The notes under the pieces were generated by a model. That model saw only the letters and a list, made by a program, of their open reading frames with translations. It had not been told where the DNA came from and did not search any database. A DNA stretch of 43,381 bases from Smithella sp. M82 (GTDB lineage Bacteria; Desulfobacterota; Syntrophia; Syntrophales; Smithellaceae). Numbering within the stretch: the first letter of the stretch is position 1; every line of letters starts with the position of its first letter. A program made the position numbers and the translations under genes. Shown one piece after another: positions 18,662-26,965 of this stretch. Where the stretch lies: NCBI GenBank assembly GCA_001683985.1, contig MAEO01000026.1:1-43381 (forward strand). The letters are read 5' to 3'.

Positions 18662-19656
18662 AGAAACAAAGAAAACATTGCATTTACTGCGGCAAGATAA
18701 TAATAAAGAAATACGAGGATAACGTTCAAAGGGATTTCTGCCCTGCCTGTAATTCCTATTTCTATGAAAACCCATTGCCTGTGGTTTCTGCAATTCTGGA
18801 ATCTTCCCGTCAGATACTCCTTGTCAAACGCGACAGAGCTCCATCCAGGGGATTATGGTGTCTGCCGACAGGATTTGCTGAAGCAGGAGAAAGTATCGAA
18901 CAAGCCGCTCTGCGTGAACTGGAAGAAGAAACCGGCATCAGGGGTAAAATTATAAAGTTACTGGATGTTGATTCCTACAAAAGCCGTTTTTATGGTGATC
19001 TGCTCTTTTTGACTTTTGTCGTTCAGCAAACCGGTGGAAAACTATGCGCCGGCGATGATTGCTCTGAAGCCCGCTTCTGGCCAGTAAACAAACTGCCACC
19101 GCTTGCCTTCCGCTCCAATAAGCTCGCGCTTGAGGAGTATATCAAGAGCAGAAGAGATTACTGGGCAATATTTGATTCCCTTGAGCACACCGACAAAAAA
19201 AATCTCCCGTCCGCAGTCGCTAAAAATTCTCTTACACGTCGTCTGGTCAAAATAATCATTAAAAACAAAGAAAAAATTATTGAACAGTGGCTGGAAGATA
19301 TTTTGATAAATCCTTCTACTACTGAATACCATAATGTTGATAGAGGTATTTTATATAACATATGTGATAGAATTCTTTCTCAGTTAACTCTGTGGCTGGG
19401 CGACCTGCATGATGTCGAAAAGATCAAAAGTTTTTATACAAAGCTCGGTAAAGAAAGAAAGAGAGCGGGCTTTAAAATCAGCGAAGCTCTAAGCGCGCTG
19501 AGTCTGATTCGCAAACACATCTGGACATTCGCTCTGGCGCAGGATGCCCTGCAAAAAAACCTTGAACTCTTCATGACTTTTGAAATGCAAAGACGCATGA
19601 CTATCTTTTTCGATCTGGCAACTTTTTATTTAACCCGCGGACATGAAGAAAAATAA
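18658..19656 (+). CDS. Zinc-ribbon Nudix hydrolase fused to an RsbRD N-terminal-like domain
   Basis: A three-part protein of 332 residues. Residues 1-35 form a zinc ribbon (C8, C11, C28, C31), as in NADH pyrophosphatase-like Nudix enzymes. Residues 40-165 form a Nudix domain with a complete box (G72, E78, R86-E87, E90-E91, G93-I94), so it should hydrolyse a nucleoside diphosphate-linked compound. Residues about 190-332 are all-helical (IEQWLEDILINPST, KERKRAGFKISEALSALSLI, RKHIWTFAL) and resemble the RsbRD N-terminal / four-helix sensor found in stressosome and histidine kinase proteins. The ATG at 18658 overlaps the methyltransferase stop; an upstream in-frame start at 18601 lies inside that gene and is less likely. 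Confidence 0.82.
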   Translation: MKKQRKHCIYCGKIIIKKYEDNVQRDFCPACNSYFYENPLPVVSAILESSRQILLVKRDRAPSRGLWCLPTGFAEAGESIEQAALRELEEETGIRGKIIKLLDVDSYKSRFYGDLLFLTFVVQQTGGKLCAGDDCSEARFWPVNKLPPLAFRSNKLALEEYIKSRRDYWAIFDSLEHTDKKNLPSAVAKNSLTRRLVKIIIKNKEKIIEQWLEDILINPSTTEYHNVDRGILYNICDRILSQLTLWLGDLHDVEKIKSFYTKLGKERKRAGFKISEALSALSLIRKHIWTFALAQDALQKNLELFMTFEMQRRMTIFFDLATFYLTRGHEEK

Positions 19657-19859
19657 AATTTAAATATTATTTTAAGCAACCAACAGGTGCTGCATTAAAA
19701 CGCAACTGACGGCAAATTAGGTTGACAATAAAAAAGCCCTGGTAAAGTTTGAAGCCTTAATCAAACCATACAATACCGATATTTCAGTATTGGAAATTAT
19801 CCGGTTGTTATTTTTTATAAACTTAGTTAAATGAAACAAACAAAATCGAGGAGAAAAAC

Positions 19860-20114
19860 ATGGCCGCTAAAGTAAAAATGTTTACATTAAGCACATGCAG
19901 TCACTGTAAAGCAACAAAGAAATTCATGCAGGATAACCACATTGTTTTTGATTTTGTTGATGTTGATCTGCTCCAGGACAATGAAAGACAGAAAGTTCTG
20001 GAAGAAGTAATGCAATATAATCCCGCTCGTTCTTTTCCGACAATTTTAATCGGTGATACGATAATCATCGGTTTTAAGGAAAAAGATATCAAGGAGGTTT
20101 TAGGCATACAATGA
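19860..20114 (+). CDS. Glutaredoxin-like thiol-disulfide protein
   Basis: An 84-residue thioredoxin-fold protein with the redox motif CSHC (C13-C16) after a short first strand, and the cis-proline in SFPTILIGD (P60). This CxxC form, with a short length and a GFKEKDIKEVL tail, is typical of small glutaredoxin or NrdH-like proteins of anaerobes. GAGGAG precedes the start. The stop overlaps the next gene by four bases. Together they imply that electrons from ferredoxin pass through the FTR subunit to this protein; that pairing is inferred from coupling. Confidence 0.85.
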   Translation: MAAKVKMFTLSTCSHCKATKKFMQDNHIVFDFVDVDLLQDNERQKVLEEVMQYNPARSFPTILIGDTIIIGFKEKDIKEVLGIQ

Positions 20115-20443
20115 CTCCCGTTGAATTATATGACATGTTAAAAAAGGTTCAGGGACCTAAAGGTTACTCTTTTAACGAAGATAAAGACCGGGTTCTAAGT
20201 ATTTTGGCTGACTTGATTGTCAATAAAGAGCGTTATGGCTATATGTCCTGCCCCTGTCGCCTGGCATCGGGAAAACGAGAAAAAGATGCCGATATTATCT
20301 GCCCCTGCCGGTACCGGGCGGAAGATATCAGGGAATATGGCAGTTGTTACTGTAATTTATATGTCTCTCCCGAATGGAATGAAGGAAAAATCGAACATAA
20401 ATACGTTTCCGAAAGAAGACCGGCTGAAAAAAGCAACTTTTGA
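20111..20443 (+). CDS. Ferredoxin-thioredoxin reductase catalytic subunit-like protein
   Basis: A 110-residue protein with the family's six cysteines in three C-x-C pairs: C47/C49 (MSCPCRLASG), C64/C66 (IICPCRYRA) and C79/C81 (CYCNLY). In the family these bind a 4Fe-4S cluster and form the active disulfide. The last pair is C-Y-C rather than the plant-type C-H-C, and its spacing to the middle pair is longer, as in archaeal and anaerobic bacterial homologues. No variable-chain gene is adjacent. The start overlaps the glutaredoxin stop, so the two are probably one redox unit. Confidence 0.87.
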   Translation: MTPVELYDMLKKVQGPKGYSFNEDKDRVLSILADLIVNKERYGYMSCPCRLASGKREKDADIICPCRYRAEDIREYGSCYCNLYVSPEWNEGKIEHKYVSERRPAEKSNF

Positions 20444-20464
20444 AAAACACTTTTGAAAAATCAC

Positions 20465-20492
20465 TTGATTTCCCGAAATAAATAATTATATT
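20465..20492 (+). promoter_or_regulatory. Possible promoter of the sigma region 4 protein gene
   Basis: TTGATT (20465-20470) and TATATT (20487-20492) are 16 bases apart in the 111-base gap before the gene at 20555. An AAGGAG ribosome site follows at about 20540. The match is moderate and the surrounding DNA is AT-rich. Confidence 0.4.
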
Positions 20493-20554
20493 CGAATCAA
20501 TTAAGTTTGATTTGGAAAAAACTGAAAAAATTTAAATAACAAGGAGTTTTCTCC

Positions 20555-20839
20555 ATGATTAATTTATATATTTGCAAGAAGAAAAATACCCTCATATCTG
20601 AAGTCTGTGCCGATACAACCTGTGAATGGCGTCTGAAAAATGAAGCTTTTCTAAACTGCACATGGGTTGCCTGCAACTACGGACCTTTTACTTTGGAAGA
20701 AGTGGGAGATATGATGGGAGTAACCCGCGAAAGAATCCGCCAAATTGAGGCCAAAGCTTTAAAAAAACTCCAGCACAAAAAAAGAAGAGACCAGCTTAAA
20801 GATTTTGCCGCACAGGAAAACGACTGGAATAATTTTTAG
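20555..20839 (+). CDS. Small sigma-70 region 4-like DNA-binding protein
   Basis: A 94-residue protein whose second half (about 45-75) is a clear sigma-70 region 4 helix-turn-helix: [20 protein letters not shown] followed by EAKALKKL, as in the -35 reading helix of RpoD. Regions 2 and 3 are absent, so it cannot be a full sigma factor. The N-terminal 40 residues hold four cysteines (C7, C18, C23, C35) and could bind a metal or be redox sensitive. Its close position behind the glutaredoxin-FTR pair makes a redox-linked regulator possible; that is inference. It ends with a four-base convergent overlap with the crotonase gene. Confidence 0.75.
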   Translation: MINLYICKKKNTLISEVCADTTCEWRLKNEAFLNCTWVACNYGPFTLEEVGDMMGVTRERIRQIEAKALKKLQHKKRRDQLKDFAAQENDWNNF

Positions 20840-21621
20840 ACTTTATTTATTCCCGCTTTCTTCTTGCGTGATTTTTGCCGAGATATCACTTCCTGCATTT
20901 GAATTTTACGTTCATCGCGAGCAAAAAGTAATGCACATATTGACGATTCTATGTCCAGCGCGGCCATTTTATCCATGCGCGGTACAATAGAACAAATATT
21001 TCTTAATTCTTCCAATGCCTTAACCGAACGTTTTGCCAATGTTTCAGCCATATTTTCCGCAACCTGCATAAACTCTTCCGGCGGCGCAACTTTATTCACC
21101 AATCCGATTTTCAAGGCCTCATTAGCGCCTATTGGTTCTCCCAGCATTACTATTTCTTTGGCCTTTGTTATGCCGACAATCTGACTTAAAGGATAAAAAA
21201 ACGGATTAAATCCAAATTTCAATTCTGGATGACAGAATATCGCACTTTCAGAAGCAACGACCAGGTCACAAATAGTAACAAGATTAAATCCTCCGCCCAA
21301 AGCAATACCGCCTACTGCCGCTATTACAGGTTTTTTGTAAGAATAAATTCTTTTCAAATATCTCATCATTGATTTGAGAAATTCATCGCTTTCTTCTTCA
21401 GGCAGACTGGACATTTCTTTTATATCCATGCCGGCAGAGAATACATATTCTCCACCGGTAAGCACTATTGCTTTGATTTCCGGATCGCTTTCCATATCGA
21501 CAAAAACCGCATACAATTCCTTCCTCATCATCTTGGAAATTGCGTTCATCTCGTGAGGACGATTTAATTTAACTACAGCGTATCCTTTTTTCTTCTCAAC
21601 AATTATTGTTTGATACGTCAT
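20836..21621 (-). CDS. Enoyl-CoA hydratase/isomerase (crotonase) family protein
   Basis: A 261-residue crotonase-fold enzyme acting on an acyl-CoA. The first oxyanion-hole segment is [10 protein letters not shown] (about 61-70) and the second is [14 protein letters not shown] (about 102-115). In hydratases two glutamates are catalytic. Here the first position (GGGxE) is asparagine N113, while the second (CHPEL, E133) is kept. One remaining acid suggests an isomerase or another crotonase reaction rather than a standard hydratase. The start overlaps ihfB by four bases. The C terminus is lysine-rich (QKSRKKKAG). Confidence 0.85.
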   Translation of the reverse strand: MTYQTIIVEKKKGYAVVKLNRPHEMNAISKMMRKELYAVFVDMESDPEIKAIVLTGGEYVFSAGMDIKEMSSLPEEESDEFLKSMMRYLKRIYSYKKPVIAAVGGIALGGGFNLVTICDLVVASESAIFCHPELKFGFNPFFYPLSQIVGITKAKEIVMLGEPIGANEALKIGLVNKVAPPEEFMQVAENMAETLAKRSVKALEELRNICSIVPRMDKMAALDIESSICALLFARDERKIQMQEVISRQKSRKKKAGINKV

Positions 21622-21902
21622 TTTTTATCATTCACCATTATTCGCAGTTCTTTGCCGGTTTTAAAAAAAGGCGCTTTTCTTTTTTCCAATTTTACTTCGG
21701 CGCCCGATTTTGGATTGCGTCCCATTCGCGGTTTTCTTTCTCTTATCTCAAAACTGCCGAATCCTCTTAACTCTATACGTTCGCCGCGTTTTATTGCATC
21801 AATCATCGAGTCGAATACTATGTTTACGACATAACTTACATCCTGAATGGAATAAGTTTTCAACTCTTCATGCAATTTCTTTATCAAATCGTTTTTAGTC
21901 AT
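21618..21902 (-). CDS. ihfB: Integration host factor beta-type / HU-family DNA-bending protein
   Basis: A 94-residue nucleoid protein that bends DNA. It starts MTKNDLIKKL, has the core ERIELRGFGSFEIRERKPRM, and the DNA-intercalating proline in GRNPKSGAEV (P64). The RGFGSF and GRNPK forms and the position beside rpsA, sppA and cmk match ihfB rather than hupB. IHF often helps sigma-54 activators loop DNA, which fits an rpoN-bearing genome. The stop overlaps the crotonase start (ATGA). Confidence 0.88.
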   Translation of the reverse strand: MTKNDLIKKLHEELKTYSIQDVSYVVNIVFDSMIDAIKRGERIELRGFGSFEIRERKPRMGRNPKSGAEVKLEKRKAPFFKTGKELRIMVNDKK

Positions 21903-21911
21903 AATTATACT

Positions 21912-22808
21912 CTATCTTCCCGGATAATATAAATAACTTAAACTGCTCGTCGATTTTATTTTCTCTTTAATAGAATCACCGATTTTACTTGCAGCGTTTT
22001 CCCAAAAATAGTCAAAAGCTGAAAATCGTTTTTTTTCGGGATAGACCAATTCATATTCTCCCTTTCTCCCCGCCATCTTACTTGCTAATTTGGCCGCAAA
22101 TGTCATATCACCCAGATAATCAACCAATCCCAGTTCTTTTGCTTTACGTCCGGAAAACACGCGACCATCGGCAATTTCGACAACCTTTTCTCTTGGAAGT
22201 CTGCGTTCCTTGACAATCACGTCAATAAACTGATTGTAAATATCATCAACCAAATCCTGCACAATCACTTTTTCCTCAGAAGTCATTTCCCTCAATGGAG
22301 ATCCGATATCTTTATACTGACCGCTTTTTACCACCGAAGATTTAACTCCAACTTTTTTAAGCAGCTCTTCGATATTGGCAAACTGCATAATTGCCGAAAT
22401 ACTGCCTGTAATCGTACCGGGGTTTGCTACAATTTTATCCGCAGAGCAGGCTACAAGCAAACCGCCAGATGCAGCGATCGAACCCATAGAGGCAACCACT
22501 TTTTTCTTTTTCTTGAGTTCGATTACGGCATCGTAAATTTCCTGAGATGCCGCGACACCTCCGCCAGGGGAATCCACTCGTAAGATTACGGCAATGATAG
22601 AATTATCATTGCCAAATTCATCCAATTGTTCGGTAATGGGTATCGAATCCGTAATTACACCTTCAACACTAACAACACCGATTTTATCTTTCAAAGAAAA
22701 ACTTCTGCTCTTGCCTGAATATAAACCGGCTTTATAGAAAAAAAAGTAAGAAAAAACCCCCAGAATAATAAGTATGAGCATTCCAAGCATTACCGGATGT
22801 TTTCTCAT
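21912..22808 (-). CDS. sppA: Signal peptide peptidase SppA, short form
   Basis: A membrane-bound serine protease that degrades leftover signal peptides. One N-terminal transmembrane helix (about 7-26) precedes a ClpP-like domain with RVDSPGGGVAASQEI, the nucleophile in GSIAASGGLLVAC (S114), and the general-base lysine in the KSGQYKDIGSP stretch (161-171). The 298 residues match the short, single-domain form found in many bacteria, not the double-length E. coli form. It lies three bases after rpsA and nine before ihfB, so it is in one transcript. Confidence 0.93.
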   Translation of the reverse strand: MRKHPVMLGMLILIILGVFSYFFFYKAGLYSGKSRSFSLKDKIGVVSVEGVITDSIPITEQLDEFGNDNSIIAVILRVDSPGGGVAASQEIYDAVIELKKKKKVVASMGSIAASGGLLVACSADKIVANPGTITGSISAIMQFANIEELLKKVGVKSSVVKSGQYKDIGSPLREMTSEEKVIVQDLVDDIYNQFIDVIVKERRLPREKVVEIADGRVFSGRKAKELGLVDYLGDMTFAAKLASKMAGRKGEYELVYPEKKRFSAFDYFWENAASKIGDSIKEKIKSTSSLSYLYYPGR

Positions 22809-22811
22809 TCT

Positions 22812-24575
22812 TTACTCACCTTTTTGCTGATTGTTAATTCTGGCGACTGCCAATACCTGTCCCAGATTAGATCCTATATTTTCTCTGTTGTTAATATATT
22901 GATTGGATGCTGGCGCCGGTGACGGAGCTTTCAATTCTTTTATGCTTAATCTTATTTTTTTAGACTTGGGATCAATACTCTTGACTACTGCAGAGACAGA
23001 GTCCCCAATGGAATAAAGTTCCGAAGAAGTTTTTACCCGCTTTGGACTTATTTCTGAAATATGAACAAGCCCTTCTATCCCTTCTTCAATTTCCATAAAT
23101 ATTCCGAAGTCTGTAAAATTAGTTATTTTACCTGTTACAACGCTACCCACCGCATATCTTTGAGGTAAATCATCCCATGGATTTTTTTCTATCTGTTTTA
23201 TACCTAAAGAAAATTTTTCGTTTTCAACATCCACATTCAACACTACAGCTTCGACTTCCTGACCTTTCTTGAAAAATTCTGACGGGTGGGTTACTCTTTG
23301 TTTCCACGAAATGTCAGATACATGTATTAATCCGTCAATCTTTTCTTCAATACCTACAAAGACACCGAAATTAGTAATATTCCTAACAACACCCTTAACG
23401 ATAGTCCCAATCGGATATTTTTCTTTAAGTTTTTCCCAGGGATTGGGCGTTGTTTGTTTTAAACTTAGAGATATTCTCTTGGTTTCCGGATTTACTTCCA
23501 AAACCATTACATTTATCGTTTCGCCCAAACTCAACACCCTGGACGGATGTTTAATTTCTCTGGTCCAGTACATTTCCGATATATGTACCAGTCCTTCAAC
23601 GCCCGGTTCCAATTCCACAAACACTCCATAATCAGTCAGATTTACAACCTTGCCCTCAACAACTGAACCTATCGAATATTTTTCTGTGATTTTTTCCCAT
23701 GGATTATCGATCAACTGTTTGAGACCCAAAGAAACCCTTTCTTTCTCGGCATCAAAGGAAAGAATTTTCGTCTTAATCTTTTCACCTTTACGGAAATTTT
23801 CCGAAGGCTTGGCAATTCTTCCCCAGGAAATATCTGTAACATGCAGCAATCCGTCAATGCCGCCTAAATCAATAAAAATGCCGTAATCGGTTATATTTTT
23901 AATCGTACCTTCTACAACATTACCTTCCTGAATAGATTTTAAAATATTTTTCTTTTCCGCTTCTCTTTCCAAAGCCACGATTGAACGGCGGGACAAAACC
24001 ACATTATTTCGTTTTCGGTCATATTTTAAAACGTTGAAATCCAGGGTTTGTCCTATATACTTATCCAAATCTTTAACCGGACGAACATCTATTTGTGAAC
24101 CGGGAAGGAAGGCAGTAATTCCGATATCAACCGAAAGTCCACCTTTAACTTTTTCTTTGACAACACCTTTAATAAGAACGTTATTTTCGCAGGCGTTTTT
24201 AATATCTTCCCATATTTTGAACTTTGATGCCTTATCTCTTGATAAAACCAAGTTACCTTCTGAATCCCTCTTATCAATAAATACATCTATTTCATCGCCT
24301 ACTGAAATTTTAATGTTTCCTTGTGCGTCTTTAACTTCTGCAGCCGGAATGTAACCTTCAGTTTTCCAACCAACGTCAACCATCACTTTATCATCTTTGA
24401 CCTGAACAACTTTACCTCCGGCAATGTCACCATATTGAAGTTGGTTAAGACTTTGCTCGAAAAGGGCTTTAAAATCCATACCGTCTTCTTTGAGTTGAGA
24501 TGATTGAGTCTTGGCTGAAGATTGAGCGTCAGCGCCCTTTTCTTTTGTTAAATTCATGTTGTTATTGTTAACCAT
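22812..24575 (-). CDS. rpsA: 30S ribosomal protein S1
   Basis: The large RNA-binding ribosomal protein that docks mRNA on the 30S subunit. Six S1 motif repeats can be seen between about residues 50 and 550, for example IAGGKVVQVKDDKVMVDVGW, TVKGVVRNITNFGVFVG-type and SVVTGKITNFTDFGIFMEIE units, each followed by GLVHISE or GLIHVSD. The 587 residues are full length. An extra 30-residue polar N terminus (MVNNNNMNLTKEKGAD) could be trimmed if the internal ATG is used, but a GGGGG ribosome site supports the longer start. It lies downstream of cmk, as in many Proteobacteria. Confidence 0.96.
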   Translation of the reverse strand: MVNNNNMNLTKEKGADAQSSAKTQSSQLKEDGMDFKALFEQSLNQLQYGDIAGGKVVQVKDDKVMVDVGWKTEGYIPAAEVKDAQGNIKISVGDEIDVFIDKRDSEGNLVLSRDKASKFKIWEDIKNACENNVLIKGVVKEKVKGGLSVDIGITAFLPGSQIDVRPVKDLDKYIGQTLDFNVLKYDRKRNNVVLSRRSIVALEREAEKKNILKSIQEGNVVEGTIKNITDYGIFIDLGGIDGLLHVTDISWGRIAKPSENFRKGEKIKTKILSFDAEKERVSLGLKQLIDNPWEKITEKYSIGSVVEGKVVNLTDYGVFVELEPGVEGLVHISEMYWTREIKHPSRVLSLGETINVMVLEVNPETKRISLSLKQTTPNPWEKLKEKYPIGTIVKGVVRNITNFGVFVGIEEKIDGLIHVSDISWKQRVTHPSEFFKKGQEVEAVVLNVDVENEKFSLGIKQIEKNPWDDLPQRYAVGSVVTGKITNFTDFGIFMEIEEGIEGLVHISEISPKRVKTSSELYSIGDSVSAVVKSIDPKSKKIRLSIKELKAPSPAPASNQYINNRENIGSNLGQVLAVARINNQQKGE

Positions 24576-24620
24576 TAAACTAATACCCCCTGTTTTTTCT
24601 GAAACTCTTTTAATTTTTTA

Positions 24621-24649
24621 AATTTAACACACTGAAGTTTAAATATCAA
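24621..24649 (-). promoter_or_regulatory. Candidate promoter of rpsA
   Basis: On the minus strand, TTGATA (24644-24649) and TAAATT (24621-24626) are 17 bases apart, about 45 bases before the rpsA start in the 122-base cmk-rpsA gap. Just upstream, two CCGG tetramers eight bases apart could pair weakly. Separate transcription of rpsA from cmk would suit a ribosomal protein. Confidence 0.5.
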
Positions 24650-24697
24650 CATAAATTCCGGCAGAAAATCCGGCATATCTTAAAATGTGTTTTTATC

Positions 24698-25366
24698 TCA
24701 TTTAATCGAAATATAAGAAGTAATTTCCTCTACAACACCCTGAACAGTCAGGTTATCCGAATCAATTATTACAGCTCCTTCGGGTATTATAAGAGGAGCC
24801 ACTTTGCGTTCTTTATCCTGTTTATCCCTGACCAGCATGTCTTTTTGAACTGATTGATATTCAACGGGGGCACCTTTTTCCAGAAGTTCTTTATAGCGCC
24901 TTTTTATTCGTTCTTCCAGTTGCGCATCGAGATAAAACTTATAATCCGCATTGGGAAAAACTACCGAGCCCATATCTCTACCCTCTGCTACTATACCTCC
25001 CTGAGCACCCGCTTCTCTTTGCAGGTTAAGTAATTTTTCACGCACAACGGCATATGTTGAAATTTTAGAAGCAGCCATACTTACTTCTTCAGTACGAATT
25101 TTCTCCTCGACATCTTCTCCGTCCACATACACCTTCATTCTGCCGTCAATATTTTTAAGGACTACAGTTGTAGTAGAACACAGATTCGCCAAAGCGGAAA
25201 CATCTTCCACCGATATCTTCTTTTTCAAAGCGTTATAAGCCAGAGCGCGATAGAGAGCTCCCGTATCAAGATAAACATAATCCAGATTCTTCGCCAGAAT
25301 CTTGCTTACAGTGCTTTTACCGGCGCCTGCCGGTCCGTCGATAGTTATAATAAGTTTATTTCCCAT
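24698..25366 (-). CDS. cmk: Cytidylate kinase
   Basis: Phosphorylates CMP and dCMP to the diphosphates. The P-loop IDGPAGAGKST is at about 8-18, followed by the substrate region YLDTGALYRALAYNAL and the conserved GRDMGSVVFPNADYKFYLDA. The R-rich lid (RIKRRYKELLEKG) and REQKD-like stretch (RDKQDKER) are present. The length of about 222 is usual. The ATG at 25366 is preferred over a TTG three bases upstream, with GAAGGTGG as ribosome site. It heads the cmk-rpsA-sppA-ihfB series and faces away from the M48 gene. Confidence 0.95.
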   Translation of the reverse strand: MGNKLIITIDGPAGAGKSTVSKILAKNLDYVYLDTGALYRALAYNALKKKISVEDVSALANLCSTTTVVLKNIDGRMKVYVDGEDVEEKIRTEEVSMAASKISTYAVVREKLLNLQREAGAQGGIVAEGRDMGSVVFPNADYKFYLDAQLEERIKRRYKELLEKGAPVEYQSVQKDMLVRDKQDKERKVAPLIIPEGAVIIDSDNLTVQGVVEEITSYISIK

Positions 25367-25464
25367 CAAAAATAATCGCCACCTTCTTTAAATGAAATCT
25401 TGTTTTAAAATTATAAAGGAGGTAATATTAACAAATTTAAAATATACTCTTTTCAAAATTGCTT

Positions 25465-26889
25465 ATGCGTAAATTTACTCAAAATCAACATATTTGTTTT
25501 GCAATTGTGATTTTTATCCTGCTGGTCCGCGTAACTCCCTGCCTTGCGGAATTCACTATTGAAGATGAAAAAAAAGTGGGCAAGGAATTTTATGATAAAA
25601 TGAGAGAACAACATCTCATTTACGAAAATAAAAGCCTCAATGATTATATAGAAAAAATCGGAAATTTAATTCTGGCACAGACTCAAAAAGCTCCTTTCGA
25701 ATTTTGTTTTTCAATAGTGGACAGCGATGCGATAAATGCATTCGCCACACCCGGCGGCTATATATACATCAATAAAGGACTGATATTAGCTGCAGAAAAC
25801 GAAGCCGAGCTTGCCGCTGTTATCGCTCACGAAGTCGGCCATGCCAACGCCCGTCATGTCGCCAGCATTATTGAAAAATCTCAAAAGTTAAGCGTTGCCA
25901 CACTAGCAGCGATTATCGCCGGCGCTTTTCTCGGAGGAGGTGGTGAAGCCACAGCGGCCATTGCCGCTTTTTCAGTTGCCGGCGCCAGTAGTCTTACGCT
26001 CAAATATACGCGCGCACACGAAGAAGAGGCGGACAGGTTGGCTTTAAGTTATTTTGTCAGCGCAGGTTATTATCCGGCAGCAATGATTGATTTTCTAAAA
26101 ATCATAAAACAGCATGAGTTTTTATCTAAAACCATGCCTTCTTACCTGCTAACACATCCTGGAACTGACGATCGTATCTATTACATGGACAGTTTAATTT
26201 TAACTCAATACCATCAAAAAGGTAAAAAAAATATCATCGGCAATTTAAGCAGAATGCAGTCTCTCATCCCTTTGGATCAATCTGATCTAGACAAAAAATA
26301 CAGAGAACTGACCGAATCATTAAAAAAAGATCCTGATAATGTTGATCTTCTTTATTACCTTGCAACAATTGAAGAACAGCTTGGACAAACCGGCGCTGCC
26401 CTCAATCATTATCAAAAAGCGCTTGGTTTGTCTCCACGGGATGAAGATATTTTAAAAAATATCGGATTAATTTATATCAAGACGGGAAAAGCGGATCTTG
26501 CGCAGGATTATCTTCTCCGGGCATCAAATTTAAATCCCGACAAAGATGAAATAACTTTAGCTTTGGGCAAAGCGTATTTCGCTGCCGGTAAATATCAAAA
26601 CGCACTTGATTGTTATCTAAAAATTAAAGATAAAGTACTCGATAATAAAGACATCTATTATTTCATTGCCATGGCCTACGGCAAACTCCAGAACAGGGGA
26701 GAATCGCATTACTATTTCGGTTTATATTTTAAAAAAGAAGGAAAAAGAGAAAGCAGCCTCTTCCATTTCAAGGAAGCACTTAATTTTTTCCCTCAGGGTT
26801 CCGAACGAAACAATGCCATTACCAAGGAAATTAAAGATTTGGAAAACAGCAAAAGCCTAAGGCCAACAAAGGAAAAACCCAAGCGATAA
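25465..26889 (+). CDS. M48-family metalloprotease with C-terminal TPR repeats (BepA-like)
   Basis: A periplasmic zinc protease probably involved in outer membrane protein quality control. The signal peptide is within the first 29 residues (ending TPCLAEF; a lipobox is not clear). The zinc motif HEVGHANARH lies at about 122-131, with the third ligand in HEEEADRLALSYF near 188. TPR units follow from about 290 (AALNHYQKALGLSPRDEDIL, NALDCYLKIKDK). About 474 residues, as in BepA/YfgC-type proteins. The ATG lacks a close ribosome site: a perfect AAGGAGG sits about 42 bases upstream and is followed by an in-frame stop. Confidence 0.9.
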   Translation: MRKFTQNQHICFAIVIFILLVRVTPCLAEFTIEDEKKVGKEFYDKMREQHLIYENKSLNDYIEKIGNLILAQTQKAPFEFCFSIVDSDAINAFATPGGYIYINKGLILAAENEAELAAVIAHEVGHANARHVASIIEKSQKLSVATLAAIIAGAFLGGGGEATAAIAAFSVAGASSLTLKYTRAHEEEADRLALSYFVSAGYYPAAMIDFLKIIKQHEFLSKTMPSYLLTHPGTDDRIYYMDSLILTQYHQKGKKNIIGNLSRMQSLIPLDQSDLDKKYRELTESLKKDPDNVDLLYYLATIEEQLGQTGAALNHYQKALGLSPRDEDILKNIGLIYIKTGKADLAQDYLLRASNLNPDKDEITLALGKAYFAAGKYQNALDCYLKIKDKVLDNKDIYYFIAMAYGKLQNRGESHYYFGLYFKKEGKRESSLFHFKEALNFFPQGSERNNAITKEIKDLENSKSLRPTKEKPKR

Positions 26890-26913
26890 AAAGACAATAT
26901 TTGTTTAGGGGAC

Positions 26914-26941
26914 TTGACATTACGGATTTCCGGTATATTTT
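26914..26941 (+). promoter_or_regulatory. Candidate promoter of the FmdB-type gene
   Basis: A perfect TTGACA (26914-26919) is followed after 16 bases by TATTTT (26936-26941); TATATT at 26934 would give a short 14-base spacer. It lies in the 76-base gap before the zinc-ribbon gene, whose ribosome site AAGGA precedes the ATG. Confidence 0.5.
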
Positions 26942-26965
26942 ATAAAAAAATAAGGATAAAACCAA

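Noticed and set aside
19700..19860. Riboswitch in the gap before the glutaredoxin gene
   Set aside because: Only a short AATAC/GTATT stem is seen and no known aptamer signature; the TTGACA at about 19722 lacks a matching -10 box.
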